This document shows, in pieces, positions 23,491 to 37,423 of a stretch of DNA of 64,000 bases (within the stretch, counting starts at the first letter, position 1; the number at the start of each line of letters is the position of its first letter). The notes under the pieces are model-generated. The model was not told the origin of the DNA. It did no database searches and was given only the letters and a program-made list of their open reading frames with translations. The position numbers were made by a program, and so were the translations under genes. The stretch spans positions 6,219,157 to 6,283,156 of the forward strand of contig CM040449.1 in the NCBI GenBank assembly GCA_022749755.1. Direction: 5' to 3'. This DNA is from Azadirachta indica (taxonomy: Eukaryota; Streptophyta; Magnoliopsida; Sapindales; Meliaceae).

Positions 23491-26400
23491 ATGTTCAAGA
23501 CTGTTCAGGAGATTGGAGTTTATATTCACAGGTTTCACAACCTTGATCTTTTCCAGCAAGGGTATGTGCATTGTAATTTTTTGCTGATTGTCAATCTTTA
23601 TGTTTTCTTTTTAATTAAAATACAATTGGTGCATTTGTCATTTTTCTAGATGGTATCAAATTAAGATTAGCGTGAGATCGGAGGACAGTGAATATACTAT
23701 TTTGGGAACTCCGGCCAGAGTTGTTCAATATGAAGGTGATTTTATAAAACTTGTATTGGTTATATTCTACTTACCTTACTCACTTGTGCAATAAATTTTT
23801 AATAAGTAAATAAAGGTGGTGATAGTTTTATGATCTCAGCAAATTGTTGGTGCTTACCCAAAGGATTTTTGAGTAATTTTCCCAGGCATAAAAGGGAGAA
23901 AACAATTTTCCCCTTCTGCGATCAACGTATTAGCTTTATTCACTGCATCACTATCTAGATTCTCAGTTGAACTGCAAAATCCTGTAAAATTTTAATTCTT
24001 CAAGATGTCTGCAGAGTAATTGATTGTTTTGGTACCCTTCTCCTTCTTGTTGATTTGTCATTCAACTATTGTTTGCTTCATTTATGTTAAAGTTAAAATA
24101 GGAATTTGAGTTCTATGAGTTAAGTCCTTGTGATAGTAGAATTATATTTTCCTTATTAAGTTTTATTTTCAACCTATATAGGTCTTGTAATATTTTTTTC
24201 ATATTAATGGTGAAATTTCAGTTGTTCTATCTCTTTCAACAATCTAAATTGTGAAACAGGAGCTAAAATCTGAAAATGGGTACATTCGTTTGAACTGCAG
24301 CTCCTGATTTAGGTTATGATGATACATATGGAGTATGGAGGATCGATGATAGGGACAATAGCTTTTCAACGCAGCCTTTCCGGATCAAATATGCAAGACA
24401 AGATATTCTTTTATCTGTCCTGATTTCATTCAATCTATCTCCTGGTAAATGCGAGGTAAAGATCTCCTTCCCTCCCTCTCTCTCTTGCTAAGATATAAAA
24501 CAATCTCTTTTTGTATCTTGAAAAGAAAGAGAATATGAAATCTGTAAGAAATAGTCAAGGAGGAGATAGCCTTGAACAACAAATTCAAATCAAACCAGAA
24601 AGAATATGAAAATTGAAGAGCTCAACGAAAATGAAGAATAAAATAGAATTCAAGGAAGGATAATATCTCTTAAGGAACGTCTCTTAGGTGATAGCACCTA
24701 GCTCGGAAAGGTCATCACCAAAGTTAGCTTGTTTACATATATTGAAACAGGTTCTTTCATATCAGCATTAGAAAGATGATGCATATTTTATTCTTTTTAG
24801 TTGAGGGGTTGCAAATGATGACAACTCTACAAATCATCTAATGCACATTAATTTTGATTTGTGGAAAGTTTACGTCTAATTATTCTATTTGCAATTTAAC
24901 AAGCAAATCTCCAATGAAATTTTGACACGGTTATAATCGTTTTAAATTTCATTTGTTTGCACCTTTTGACCATCAGTATTCAGTACTTCTGATATCATCT
25001 CTGGGGTATTGATATGACATTTCATTTATAGGGTCTACCTTCTTCTGCCGTTATTTTGAAGTTTGAGCTTATGCATGCTCCAATAACAGAGAGTGGGTGA
25101 GTTGATGGAATCTTTATTCTAGTTTTTGCTCATTCAATTGCTGCCAAATTGAAGCCAATTTTCAGTTCCTGGACGCTTGAGATTTTCAAATTCCAAACGT
25201 TGATTGCAATGCAATATGCAGGTCTGAGTTGCAAGCTTCCTTGGATTCTTCTCCTGCTGCTGTTCATGAATTTCGACTTCCTCCTAAAGCTCTTCTAGGA
25301 TTGCATTCATATTGCCCTGTCCATTTTGATGCGCTTCATGCCGTGCTTGTTGATGTTAGCATTCATGTCAGTCTACTGAAAGCGGGTTCCAACACACCCC
25401 CATCGAAGGTATCCAGGTCTGTCACCAATTTTTGTTTCTAATGTAGACATCCTTGTCAATCACACCTGTGTTGCTGCCTTTTCTGCTCTTTTCTTGTTCT
25501 TCTTCTGTTTGTAAGTTTTGTTTAGTTGTAGCTGTTTGCAAACTAATCATTGTACACTATTGGTCAACTGAATTGTTTCAGTCATTCTGGCAACATTGAA
25601 GATGTTGCTGGTGGAACTGACGGATATAATCAAGTATGTTTTTGCACTTGGAATCTTTATTTACAATGGTTTTTATTTGACTTTTGCTCAAGTGTCATTT
25701 TGTCGAGTCCTTCAACTTCATATTTATACCACCATACGCCAGTTTTTGTCTATGCTTCTTCAATAGATTTGAATCAGGCTGCCATTACACTGTTTCATTT
25801 GTTCTAATATTCTTTCTTTCATGTGCATGCTTGGTGGTGATAGTATAAATTGGTCCGTTTCTGTATGCAGTTCATGCACACTCAAGCTTGTATCTGTCAT
25901 GTTTAATGACCACATTTAACCCAAGCACGTGTTTCTTCCATGTTTGCTAGTATTTAGGTTTATCTGGTGAACGGAAGTTTTCCTTTTGGGATCATTTCTT
26001 AAGTTGTTTAGTTTTTTTGGCATACATTTCAATCACTGGTTATATATTATCTTCCACAAAATCTTGCTAATAGGTCTTGTTTAGACTGTTGGGATCTCTA
26101 TCCCCATTTACAATATGATTTTTGATATCTTCCTGATTTCTGGTTCCTTTCTTTAGTGCTGGTTCTCTCATTTTGAGATACTGTATTTTTTAGCTAGTTT
26201 TGCTACTATTTGCTTCCAAATTATCTTTTTCATGTGTTAACTGTTGGCTTTTAAATTGACTAGGCTGTGGCTCAAGTGGCTTCTGTAAATGCAAAACCTG
26301 ACATGCTTATTAAAGCACTGTTAGATTCTTTTAACACATTGCTTGAAGACCTACGAAAACTCAGTGAATCAATCAACCAAGCTATTGATATGACTGAGTT

Positions 26401-29400
26401 TGCATCGAGAATGGGTGGTATAAAGTTGTTTCATCCTATATTGCGTGCAAATCCGGGAATTGCAGAAGGTGAAGTTTCAAGACAGAGCAAGCCAGAAAAT
26501 GGTTTTAAGGTCATTGCTTTATTCGTGCGGCAGATTATCCTGATTCCATTTTCCAATCTCAAGCGTTTTATGGTAAATTATTTAATAGCCTTTTGTTATG
26601 TTCTTGAACAGAAAGCAAATGGTACTCTGCATTTTCAAAGTTATGGATTGCCTCACACTACATCAGAGGATTATCTATTGAAGATATTTGATTTTGTAGG
26701 CGATCAGGTGTTCTATTTATGGAATGCTTTTCTAAGTTTCCACAGGTTTGCTTTTACTTCTCATCATTACTATTTATTTAGACATCCATTCTAAATTCCG
26801 AAGAAACTGCAAAACTTTTTGATGAATGACTGTTTATTATTGTTAGTATTAGTTGCATACAGGCATTTCTCTCTAACAATTAACAAAATTATAGCTTTCT
26901 GGTGTATATGTTAAGCATTAATGGTTTACTGTAAACTTTTTGAGTTCTTTGTTGGTGATGTGAGATCAAAAGCAACACAATCTTGACTCACCAGGCAAGC
27001 TTTTCTTTGCTTGCACTTTCCTGAGCTTTGCCTAAATATTTTATGTTGGACAGGCACGGGTATGATGGATTTTTCAAGCCACTTCTCTTTTTAACGAAGA
27101 TAAGAAATGAAAATTCTCACTAATTTTCTCAAATTGTTGAATAATCAAAATAGAAAACTAAAACTCTTGATGCATGGTGGCAAGTTGCTAGTCTTTGTTC
27201 AATTTACAGCAATCAGCAGGTGATAATTGATGCTGTTGATTGAGGTTGTTGCTTTTTACATAGATTTTGAGGTTCTTTGTGGGCTGATCCTGGTTTTTGC
27301 GGGCAGCTTGTCCACTTTTGTTAAAACCAATACTGTTTTTAATATAATTACAAGTCTGGTTTCTTATAAAAAATATTGAGTTCATTTTTATATAACATTC
27401 TATGCTGATGTTATGACATTTTCAGTTTGACATATCTTATGCGATATTGATCTTGTCTGTGCGGCAATTACATTCCTGAGGACACTCTTGGAGCAATAAG
27501 CTATTGTAAATTGGGGTGGCCAAGATATGAGTAGTGGCTTTAGAGATTTTGAGATGGGGAAATTCTTCCTTGCTGGAGGGAAGTTGGTGCTTAAAATATT
27601 ATAAGCTTCCAAAGAAGCTGCTGAGTTCTATTAAGTTTTCAACAAACTGCTTCAGACCCCTTTAAAGAGGATGTGATTAATCTTATAATCATTGCTAGCA
27701 ATCAGTTGTATAGGAAGAGCCAGGTTTCTTGATATGGTTGTTTCTACATTTTGTATGCTTTTGTGCATGCTGATTATCACTTGATTCCAGGGCTAACAAT
27801 AGAAAGATACTGAAATACTTGCGCGATACATGGGCTAAGGACCGGAGAGCTGAATGGTCAATATGGATGGTGTACTCTAAGGTTGAGATGCCACATCATT
27901 ATCTAAACAGTGGAATTGATGAGTCCCACAATGGTGTGCATAAAAGAGTTTCAAGTTTGTTGAAGTTGAATGATGATGTAAGTACATGTTCTACATGTTT
28001 CATTAAAATTACGTTTGGCTTGTTTTTTCAGCGTTGTCCACCAATACATTCTTTTATTATGTTTTGAATCTGGAATTTTCTTTTTTGCTGCACAGCCTGC
28101 CCAGGTTGCAGCTATGCGTGCAGAGCTTCACCGCCGAAGTATTGCTCAGATGAAGGTGTGTGATCATTCCGTTGTGGAGTACTTTTTGGCTGTCGTCTTC
28201 CCTGTATGTTAGAGATTTACAGGATAATTTGACTTCCTTGCAGATCAACAGTCGATTCATACAAGATATGTGTATATTTGGAGACCCATCACGAATTCCT
28301 ATTGTAATTGTGGAACGTGTCATGAATGCTCCTCGGCGTACCTTTAGTGAAAATTCATACTTTAGAAATGTGGACTTGATAGATGTGCTTGGCTCAAAAA
28401 CAGGATCTGGCTCTGGAGGTGGAAAAAAGCCATCTGGTGCTAGCCTGCCACAGAAGGCTCGTGAATTGAAGATTGTTGTCTTTGTGCATGGGTTTCAGGC
28501 AAGCTACTCTTTTTATGGCTTCTCTCTTCCAGTTTTAAATGATGTTTCTTTGCTTATTTGGTCTTAATTTCTTTTTCTTTTTTCTAATCTTCATGCTGAT
28601 CATTCGAAGTACTTAGTCATCATAACAAGTGCTTAATTTCCATTAACAAGGTAAAAATTGGTCAATTAGATTATTGCTAGTTACTTTTGTTTATCCTTAA
28701 CAGGGATACATTTTGTAACTCTACTTATTTTCATCAACACATAATAAAATGCCATATTCGGAATTGTTATCCATAAGTAAATGGTCATACTGTCTGTTGT
28801 TGATATTAAGTTGCTAGTACACTAGTTTTGCCCCCGATCAACTTGTTAGAAACATGATACATTCAAAGTATGGAATGTCAATGCACAATGGGGCAGAAGT
28901 TCTTATTTTACTTTTCATTGTTTTTACATTATAAGACTGAAATTCATAGTCAACTTTGAGTTGAAACCTTAATTTGTAGCTGTAATTGGGGGCTTCTTTT
29001 GAGCCAGTCGACCTGGTAACATTATCCTTTTGAAGTATTTCTGTTTGACAGTATTAACCATATTAAGTTAGAAATTGGATAAACAGAGTAAAGCGTTTGA
29101 ATTTTAGATGTGTCCTTTCCCAAAGAAGCCTTTTTAGTGCCATTACCAAATGTTAATTTCTTTAGGGAGTTTAAATTCCAATATTTGTAATTTTTAACTG
29201 ACAAAATGGTGTTTTCTTTATTGCAAGCATATAGTTTCCTTTATTTTGGTGTCATTCGTGTTCTGCACTACGTTTAGTTTGAAGTATAACCAGTAGATTA
29301 ATTTACATGCCAGCATTTGTAATAACAGGGACATCATCTGGATTTACGGCTTGTTCGGAATCAATGGCTTTTGATAGATCCAAAGATAGACGTTCTCATG

Positions 29401-30925
29401 TCAGAGGTGAATGAAGAAAGAACATCTGGTGACTTTAGAGAGATGGGATTTAGACTGGCTCAGGAAGTGATTTCTTTCATTAAAAGGAAAATGGACAGAG
29501 TGTCTAGATCTGTTGGCCTGAAAAATATCAAGCTCAGTTTTGTCGGCCATTCTATTGGAAATATCATTATAAGAACAGCAATAGCAGGTACATGGTCATG
29601 ACTTTGGGTGCTTTTCTTTTATCTGCTAGTTTTTGAAGTGGTGCTGGTATGTGGTTCACTTTTGCAGAGGGTATTATGGAACCATACCTGAGATACCTCT
29701 ATACATATGTTTCTCTATCTGGTCCACATTTGGGGTATCTTTACAGTTCAAACTCTTTATTTAACTCTGGAATGTGGCTTTTAAAGAAGTTGAAGAATAC
29801 ACAGTGCATTCATCAGCTCACTTTCACTGATGATCCTGACCTCAAGAACACTTTCTTTTACAAACTTTCTAAGGTACTTGAAGTAATGTACTACACGTAT
29901 CTAGTTCAAGAAGACATCTGGTTTTTCAGAAATTTAGCAGTTATTCTTATTTGCTGAAGCTCTAAAATAGTTATCTTTCTTCTTTCAGCAGAAAACACTA
30001 GACAGTTTTAGGCATATAATTCTGCTATCATCACCCCAGGTATTACCTTATCTTTGCACAATATATCCTAAAAGATGTTTGCTTTTAGAAATTACAAGCT
30101 ACGTCATAGAATTTATTACGGTTGCATTGATGCACTTGGCTGTTCCAACTTGTCTTTTGGTGTTTTTGGTTTGTAATCATAGGGGTAAAATAGTGGGTAG
30201 GATAAAACTAGATGTCTTAAAAGCTAGCTGTTGCATCAGTATATCTTGTCAATATTGATGTACCTGTGTATGTTTCTGGTTCCTGTAGAGTTATATGGGT
30301 AATATTGCAATATGGGATTATATAATTTGGCCTTCGATATGTTGTTTTAGAGAGCCTAAATTTTTTTAGGGGTGATGAGAAAATGATTTGTAAGTTTGTT
30401 TTTGGATACTTTCTTGGACTTCTCTTGTAATGCGGCATTGCACTCAAATGATAGGTCTACGCTTTTATGAAAAAGTTAATAATCCTTCGCAGAAATATTT
30501 TGGTTCGTTAGTTTTCAAAATACTGGTTGATCAACTGGGAATAATGGAGAATATTTTGGCATTCTTTTAACTATTTGTATCATCCTTTTCTCACTACCTT
30601 TAGTGCTATTTATTGTATTTTTTTTTTCTCTCAGGATGGTTATGTTCCATATCATTCGGCAAGAATTGAACTGTGCCAGGCAGCCTCGTGGGACTACTCA
30701 AAGAAGGGCAAAATGTTTCTGGAGATGCTGAATAGTTGCTTAGACCAGATACGAGCCCCTTCCACAGACCAGCGGGTGTTCATGCGCTGTGATGTCAACT
30801 TTGATACCTCCTCCTATGGCAAGAACTTTAACTCGATCATTGGACGGGCTGCTCATATCGAATTTTTGGAGACTGACACTTTTGCAAAATTCATAATGTG
30901 GTCTTTTCCAGAATTGTTCCAGTGA
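23491..30925 (+). CDS. FAM135/DUF676-family putative serine esterase
   Basis: Fifteen exons from the first in-frame ATG: 23491-23561, 23650-23735, 24301-24455, 25032-25096, 25222-25416, 25582-25633, 26264-26509, 26612-26745, 27791-27977, 28096-28155, 28244-28498, 29329-29587, 29668-29873, 29989-30039 and 30635-30925, 770 residues. The N terminal third is the DUF3657 part (YIHRFHNLDLFQQGWYQIKI). The C terminal third is an alpha/beta hydrolase: oxyanion segment VVFVHGFQGHHLDLR, nucleophile elbow FVGHSIGN, a likely acid in SSPQDGYVP and a likely His in AAHIEF. The Ser-Asp-His triad thus looks intact, although substrates of plant members are unknown. The coding frame stays open 22 codons upstream to an acceptor at 23423 without an ATG, so the true start probably lies in an unfound upstream exon. 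The exon ending 28498 is followed by GCAAGC, a GC-AG intron. Confidence 0.9.
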
Positions 30926-32712
30926 ACATGTGTCACCTCTCCTGTCATCAGCTAGGACTTCCGCTGACCTCAGAGTCGCAGGTGCCAACACATTGGTACA
31001 TATCCGGTCATACAACAGAGTGGAAACATAGGCTTTTTTTAAGCTGTCAAGTTTTATAATTCTATGCCTTGTTTTGTGCTTTAGATTAACCAACGGAATC
31101 GGGGTTAGGGTTTCAAATTTCACACGCGATAAGCTAGATATTTTGTTTACTGGGTTAAAGGAAAGTAGCAACGTAGATGTGATAGTTGGTTGTGTAGATG
31201 GTTTTTTTTTTTTTTATCATGCTTCTGATCCATTTTCTGTCAGACAGATGGAAGGATCATATACTGTAAACAAGCTGGGAGATTGGAGATAGCCATAGGT
31301 GCAGTCACGAAGTCTGGTACATAATACGGTGCTTTCTAATTGTTCATATTTGCCTTCAATTTTCTTTTCGTGATCATCAAGGCTCGTTTCAATCTAAACC
31401 GGAAGGTCTGTGCTTTAAGTCAGATTCAGATTGTGAATTATGTACTATCAAAGACCGCAACTTTGGGCTATCATGTGTGATTGCCAATGTTACTTTGGAT
31501 TTTACAATCTAATTATTGAATAAAATTGAACAAATGAGGTGCTCTTTAATTTGCATATATTTTAGAATAAATTCACCAACTCGTAAGGGTTAAATAAAAT
31601 TAGATCAGAGGGGTGATAGTTAAATTTTTTTAATTAGTATACTTTAGAATTGAGTTGAAATACTGGGTATAGGATAGCACGTGCTTCAATACAATGGAAA
31701 ACGTTTTGATTGAGAATAAACGTGGATCAATAACGTTCTCTGTTGTCGGCACTGCATCCAGAAGAGTTAATCAATCAGAAGCCACTAGGTTTTTGATCAA
31801 TTATTCCAGTAACGTCGCATATTCTAATATTCTCTTAATTTATTTTGAAGTAATTTAATATTTATTAATACAATATAAGATTACTTGAAAAAAATATAAT
31901 AAATTACTTTAAAATTATGAAAATAAATATAGTACAACTTAAAATTAAAAAAAAAATTGAGATAATACCCGACACATAATATTACTTAGAAGTTTGAATA
32001 ATGTTTACTGTTTGAATAAATCTCTAGGCGATCTAAAATAAATTGACTATTTATTTATCTTCTCTATTTATCCATTTTTTTGGGGATGGATTTTTAAGTA
32101 TGCACGAGAATTGATCATGTCTTAAAGTAATATTTTATACTTTCTTTGGGTCGATGATGAGGATTTATAAATGGTAAATAAAGGTAAAAGTAGACTGAGA
32201 GATAATTCTTTTTTTATTATTTCTACATTGAATATGTTATTCTAATCAAATCCTAACATTATAGCTTTTGATACGTTATAATAGACAATTATTAATTTCT
32301 TCATTTTTAAATAACAGTAATTTATCCGTTGATCATGTTTTGCCGGTAAGCGAATTTCTCGTATACGAGAAGTTCAAAAATCGTCGGATCAGTTATTGAA
32401 ATCTAAAACACGTTCACCAGGAACAGAAACTAATCAACTGGGTCGTTGGGTACAACAAAAATTTTAAAGCACTTATCCGAATCACTTGTCCTTATCTAAG
32501 ATCCTGAACTAAAGAATCCCTCCTTACGTGGGATTGTTATTATTTCCAAGTTCTTTTTTTTACAACAATCAACTTCCTTTTTTAAATACATGCTATAATA
32601 ACTACAGTGTAATTGCATTTGCATATAAGCTGGAAAGATATAACAGATATTTAGGAAATTTTATTTCATATTCTGTCGCAGAAAGTTGTTGAATTACCAC
32701 AAACACGAAACA
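30926..32712. other. intergenic between esterase and xylulose kinase
   Basis: The first several hundred bases are probably the esterase 3' UTR. The rest is AT-rich promoter-side sequence for xylulose kinase. A 16-bp perfect palindrome (TTCTCGTATACGAGAA) is at 32356-32371. No further gene is seen. Confidence 0.5.
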
Positions 32713-35700
32713 ATGGAGGATTTGTCTCTTCCTCAGGACTCCCTTTTCCTTGGATTTGACAGCTCTACTCAGTGAGTCACTCTTCCCTTGCAGTGATTCA
32801 ATACAGGTCACAAGCTTAGAATTATCCAGTTGGCTAAATCTAGTGTTTAGTCAATCTATGTTAATCAATTTTCGTGATTTTGAAAATCTTCATTCATGAT
32901 GATACTGTATATGGTTTAAACTTTTTCAGCTAGTGAACTGAGACCGTTGTAATCACCCTTCTCGCTGTCTTGATAGAATAATAGTGATATTTCTCGTATT
33001 GAGTTCAGTTTTTATTTTGATTTGTCGATTTAACGTGTAGAATAAACTTCTTTGATCTCGATTAAGGACTGAAAATTTCAATCGCGGTTTTCCCGACTAT
33101 TTGTTTCTCCTTAGAATTATGCATTGAAATGTAGAATTGCATTACTCAGTAATCTAAAACTAAATGTAATTGGTTTTTTTCTCAAATTTTTGAAAGGTCT
33201 TTGAAGGCCACTGTGTTGGACTCCAATCTCAACACTGTCGCTTCTGAGCTAGTTCATTTTGACTCGGAATTGCCCCATTACAAGACCAACGGTGGCGTTT
33301 ATCGAGACCCTTTGATTAATGAGAGAATTGTTTCACCCACCCTGATGTGGGTGGAGGCTTTGGACCTGATGCTTCAAAAACTCTCAAAATCCTTGGATTT
33401 CTCAAAAATTGCGGCTGTTTCTGGCAGTGGACAGCAACATGGTAGTGTCTATTGGAAGAAAGGTAGTGCTGCAATCTTATCGTCTTTGGATCCAAAGAAG
33501 CCATTGGTTGATCAATTTGGCAACGCCTTTTCAATTAAGGAATCTCCAATATGGATGGATAGCAGCACCACAGTTCAATGTAGGGAGATAGAGAAGGCTG
33601 TCGGTGGTGCGTCGGAGTTGTCTAAACTTACAGGGTCACGTGCTTACGAAAGATACACTGGGCCGCAGATCCGGAAGATATATGAATTGCAGCGAGAACT
33701 TTATGATAAGACTGAGAGAATTTCCCTTGTTAGCTCTTTCATGGCATCTCTTCTGATTGGGGCTTATGCTTGTATTGATGAAACTGATGGTGCAGGGATG
33801 AACTTGATGGATATTAAGCAAAGAGCATGGTCTAAAATAGCTTTAGAGGTTTGTTTGTGGCTCTAAGTTAATGCTGCGTGATTTCTCAATCAATCTACTA
33901 ATTTGTATTTTGAATTAATTTTTCATGCTTCAATGATATGTCTCTTGCTGCTCATTTAGCTCAAGTTTGATGAACTTTATATATAATAGGCTACAGCGCC
34001 AGGATTGGAAGAAAAACTTGGTAAGCTAGCCCCTGCCCAAGCTGTTGCAGGTTGCATTGCCTCTTACTTTGTGGAGAGGTTAGTACATAGTGTCAGTGTG
34101 TTTGTCTATTCACTTTGTCATTGATACCCTTTTGGGATCAACAATACATCTGCCCTAACTAAGCTTTCTCATTCTCACGATTTTTTCAATCTCACATTTT
34201 TTTCAAATTGTGATTGGCTTCAGAAATCACAAAAATGGATAAGAGAGGACTGAACTAGGGTAAATTTTGAGTTTAACATGAAATAAGAGTAGTGTTATAT
34301 GTAGAAGTTTTTGTGCTTTGATAGTAGTCATCATACCAATGTCGCAGTTCATAAATAATGGCTTTAATCATATCTATTTGTGATTATTGTGCATCACAAT
34401 TACATTAATTGATGGATTGAACCTATGTTAATGTACTTGCAGGTTTCATTTCAATAAGAATTGCTTGGTTATTCAGTGGTCTGGAGACAACCCCAACAGT
34501 TTAGCAGGTTCACAATTCTCTTAATCTCCAACTTATACCATATTATTTAGCAAATTCTCTTTATAACATATCCTGGATGTCACGCTATATTATATGATGG
34601 ATTTTCTTATATAACATATGTTCCAACAATTGTTGCTGCTGCTACTATTGTTATTGCTACATGACCTCAGTTCTTATTTTCTTCCATGATCAATAGCATG
34701 GCTTTTAGGTTACGTTTGTTATATATATTGGAGATATTTCAAGCAGTGAACTTATGGTTTCTCATATTTAATATTTTTATTTACATAAACAAATGATTTA
34801 ATATTTTTATTTACATAAACAAATGATTAATGTTTAATATGTCAGCCCATTTAAAACTTTGAAATGACTATCAGCTTGGATTATTTCGCGTTACTATTAG
34901 AAGAGCAAAAGAAATGCAGTTATGTTATGCAAATCTAACAAGGAAGTCATCCTTAAACTCCAAATGTCAGGCACCATCAACGACAATTCTCTCTTGATCT
35001 TTCAAGTTTCCTTTCTGTGATGCTATTTTGTTTCTCCCTTGCATCTGAATTTTCTGCAGCAGCTGTCCTCAAAATTTGTTGTTCTCTTGTTTATATTGTT
35101 GATCCTCTTCTTCCTCATGTGTGGTATGTTTTTTCAGATCTTTTTTTTTCATCAATTAAAAGAATTTTAAACTTGCAGGTTTGACACTAAGCACTCCTGG
35201 GGATCTGGCAATTAGTCTTGGCACCAGTGACACTGTAAGAATTTATCTGGCTTTTCTCATAATGCCATGTGATTGTCTTTTCTTCTAGATCATGGGCAAT
35301 TATTTGGTTTCACACCCCACTTGTTGCCCTTACGATTATTGCTTTATTTATTTATTTTTGATATTTTGGTTAAGAAATGCATGTGAAACTGAGTGCCAGA
35401 AGAGGTAACGATCACTCTATGAATCACTTTTAGAAGACATGGAGCATCTGGATGTAACCATCATATATTTTTCTTCCCAGAATATCGGGGTTTTGTGTGC
35501 TTTGGTTCTTTCCTTGTATTTCCTTGTTTAGGGGCTGTTTTAGGGTCGTTTTATAGGTGTATTTGGTCAAATATCAACTCCGTATACGTAGATCAGATAG
35601 GTTGTCCACTTTGTGTAATTATTTTTTCTTCAATACAATTTCTTTTCCTAACACACATACACACAGGCGCATACACACACGTGTACATAAACACACGCGC

Positions 35701-37423
35701 ACACACACACACACAGAGAAGTAAGACTAAATGATATATTCAGCAACCTGATCTTGTCGAGATTGGTGTCCACGATTTCCACATCTGTAAATGCAGTTCT
35801 ACCATTGTGTCTTAATTTAGTTGGATGCTGGCCAACTTATTCCTTTTGAACTTGATTGTGGTTTTGGCAGGTCTTTGGGATCACTGATGATCCTCAACCT
35901 ACATTAGAAGGTCATGTATTTCCTAATCCTGTTGACACAAAAGGTTACATGGTAATGTTGGTCTATAAGAATGCTTCTCTGACTCGTGAAGGTACAATTG
36001 ATCTATATTTTTGTACTTTTTGATGAAGCTGGATAGTAGTCCCCCAGTCTGACCACAATTTTTGTTCCAGATGTGCGTAACCGCTGTGCAGAAAAATCTT
36101 GGGACATTTTTGATAAATATCTGCAACAAACACCACCCCTAAATGGTTTGCAAATGCATTCTTTTAATTTTTATACCCAGTTGCTGTTATCTGTTTACTC
36201 ATTCTGGTTCCTACAATAGGTGGAAAAATGGGTTTCTTCTACAAAGAGCATGAAATTCTTCCTCCCCTTCCAGGTGTGTTATCTTGTTTTATTCTTTCTC
36301 ATTTCAGGAGGTAATAAACCCACATAGAATATTCTTTTTGTTGCTGGCTTTATGCCAAATGTGTTTAGCAGCACCCATGGAACAGAAGGCCTCTGTGGGT
36401 GCATGGTAATGCAAAGTACTTTTCATTGACAGTCAGCTGTATATGTATTCCATCATCTATGTAATTCAGTATTGGTATTCCAAAACCACACATTAAATAG
36501 TTAAGTAATAGTTGTCTTTACATTCAGTTGGTTTCCATCGCTATGTCCTTGAGAATTTCACGGGAGAAACTCTTGATGGTGTGAATGAACTTGAAGTAAA
36601 GAAAGAATTTGATCCTCCTTCTGAGGTTAGTAGCCTTTAATAACTGTTTGTGTAGGCTATTGAATTCCTACAGAAAAAATTTGCCCAAGAAAAAAACAAA
36701 TTCATTTGCAGGTCCGGGCATTGGTCGAGGGCCAATTTCTCTCCATTCGAGCTCATGCCGAAAGATTTGGTTTGCCATCCCCTCCAAATAGAATCATAGC
36801 TACTGGTGGAGCATCAGCAAATCAAAGTATTCTAAACTGTTTGGCATCCATCTATGGTTGTGATATCTATACGGTCCAGAGACCTGGTATGCAGTTGTGG
36901 CATTTGCTTATTACTATCACTTGTGTTGAACCACCCTTGTGGTTCCAAACTGAGTCCAAATAAGTCAGCTTAAGTTTATCTTAACTTGTAATTCTCCATC
37001 GGGAAAAACATCATTGGAAAAAATGCTTTGGTCACTTTTAATCATGGTAGTATGAAGTGTCCCTAGTCTAAAGAGGTTGTAAGCCCTAGGGTTGTCCATA
37101 CAACTTTCTTAATTGTGTGGCATGCTTATTAGTTCTTTTACAAGTTTTTGCTGGATTATCCTGATGGAGCAACTGTAACTGCTTTTACAGATTCAGCTTC
37201 CCTGGGAGCTGCATTGAGGGCTGCTCATGGTTACCTGTGCAGCAAAAGGGGAAGCTTTGTGCCAATTGCATCCATGTACATGGACAAGTTGGAGAAGACG
37301 TCTCTTAATAGCAAGCTTGCTGTGACTGCTGGAGACCAACAATTGGTTTCAAAATATGCTGTGATGATGAAAAAGAGAACGGAAATAGAGAACCGACTTG
37401 TAGAAAAACTGGGTCGTCGGTAG
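32713..37423 (+). CDS. XK2: xylulose kinase (cytosolic XK2-like)
   Basis: Eleven exons: 32713-32771, 33197-33848, 33990-34078, 34443-34507, 35179-35234, 35871-35991, 36071-36145, 36220-36273, 36528-36625, 36712-36886 and 37191-37423, giving 558 residues. The enzyme phosphorylates D-xylulose to xylulose 5-phosphate, feeding the pentose phosphate pathway. FGGY-kinase features visible are LFLGFDSSTQ (phosphate-binding loop of the first actin-like fold), SGSGQQHGSVYW, SPIWMDSSTT, LAISLGTSDT, and in the C-terminal fold IIATGGASANQSIL and DSASLGAALRAAHG. There is no transit peptide; the protein begins MEDLSLPQ just before the first motif, which agrees with a cytosolic enzyme. The start is the only ATG that joins exon 1 in frame. 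It ends convergent with alpha-tubulin. Orthology to Arabidopsis XK2 is supported by the adjacent genes. Confidence 0.95.
34767..34826. repeat. perfect 30-bp tandem duplication in xylulose kinase intron 4
   Basis: A 30-base unit with core ATTTTTATTTACATAAAC is present twice with no mismatch. It lies well inside the intron between exons 4 and 5. Confidence 0.9.
35649..35716. repeat. interrupted (CA)n microsatellite in xylulose kinase intron 5
   Basis: A 65-base run of CA units with scattered interruptions such as GCGC and GTGT. Likely variable between individuals. Confidence 0.85.
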
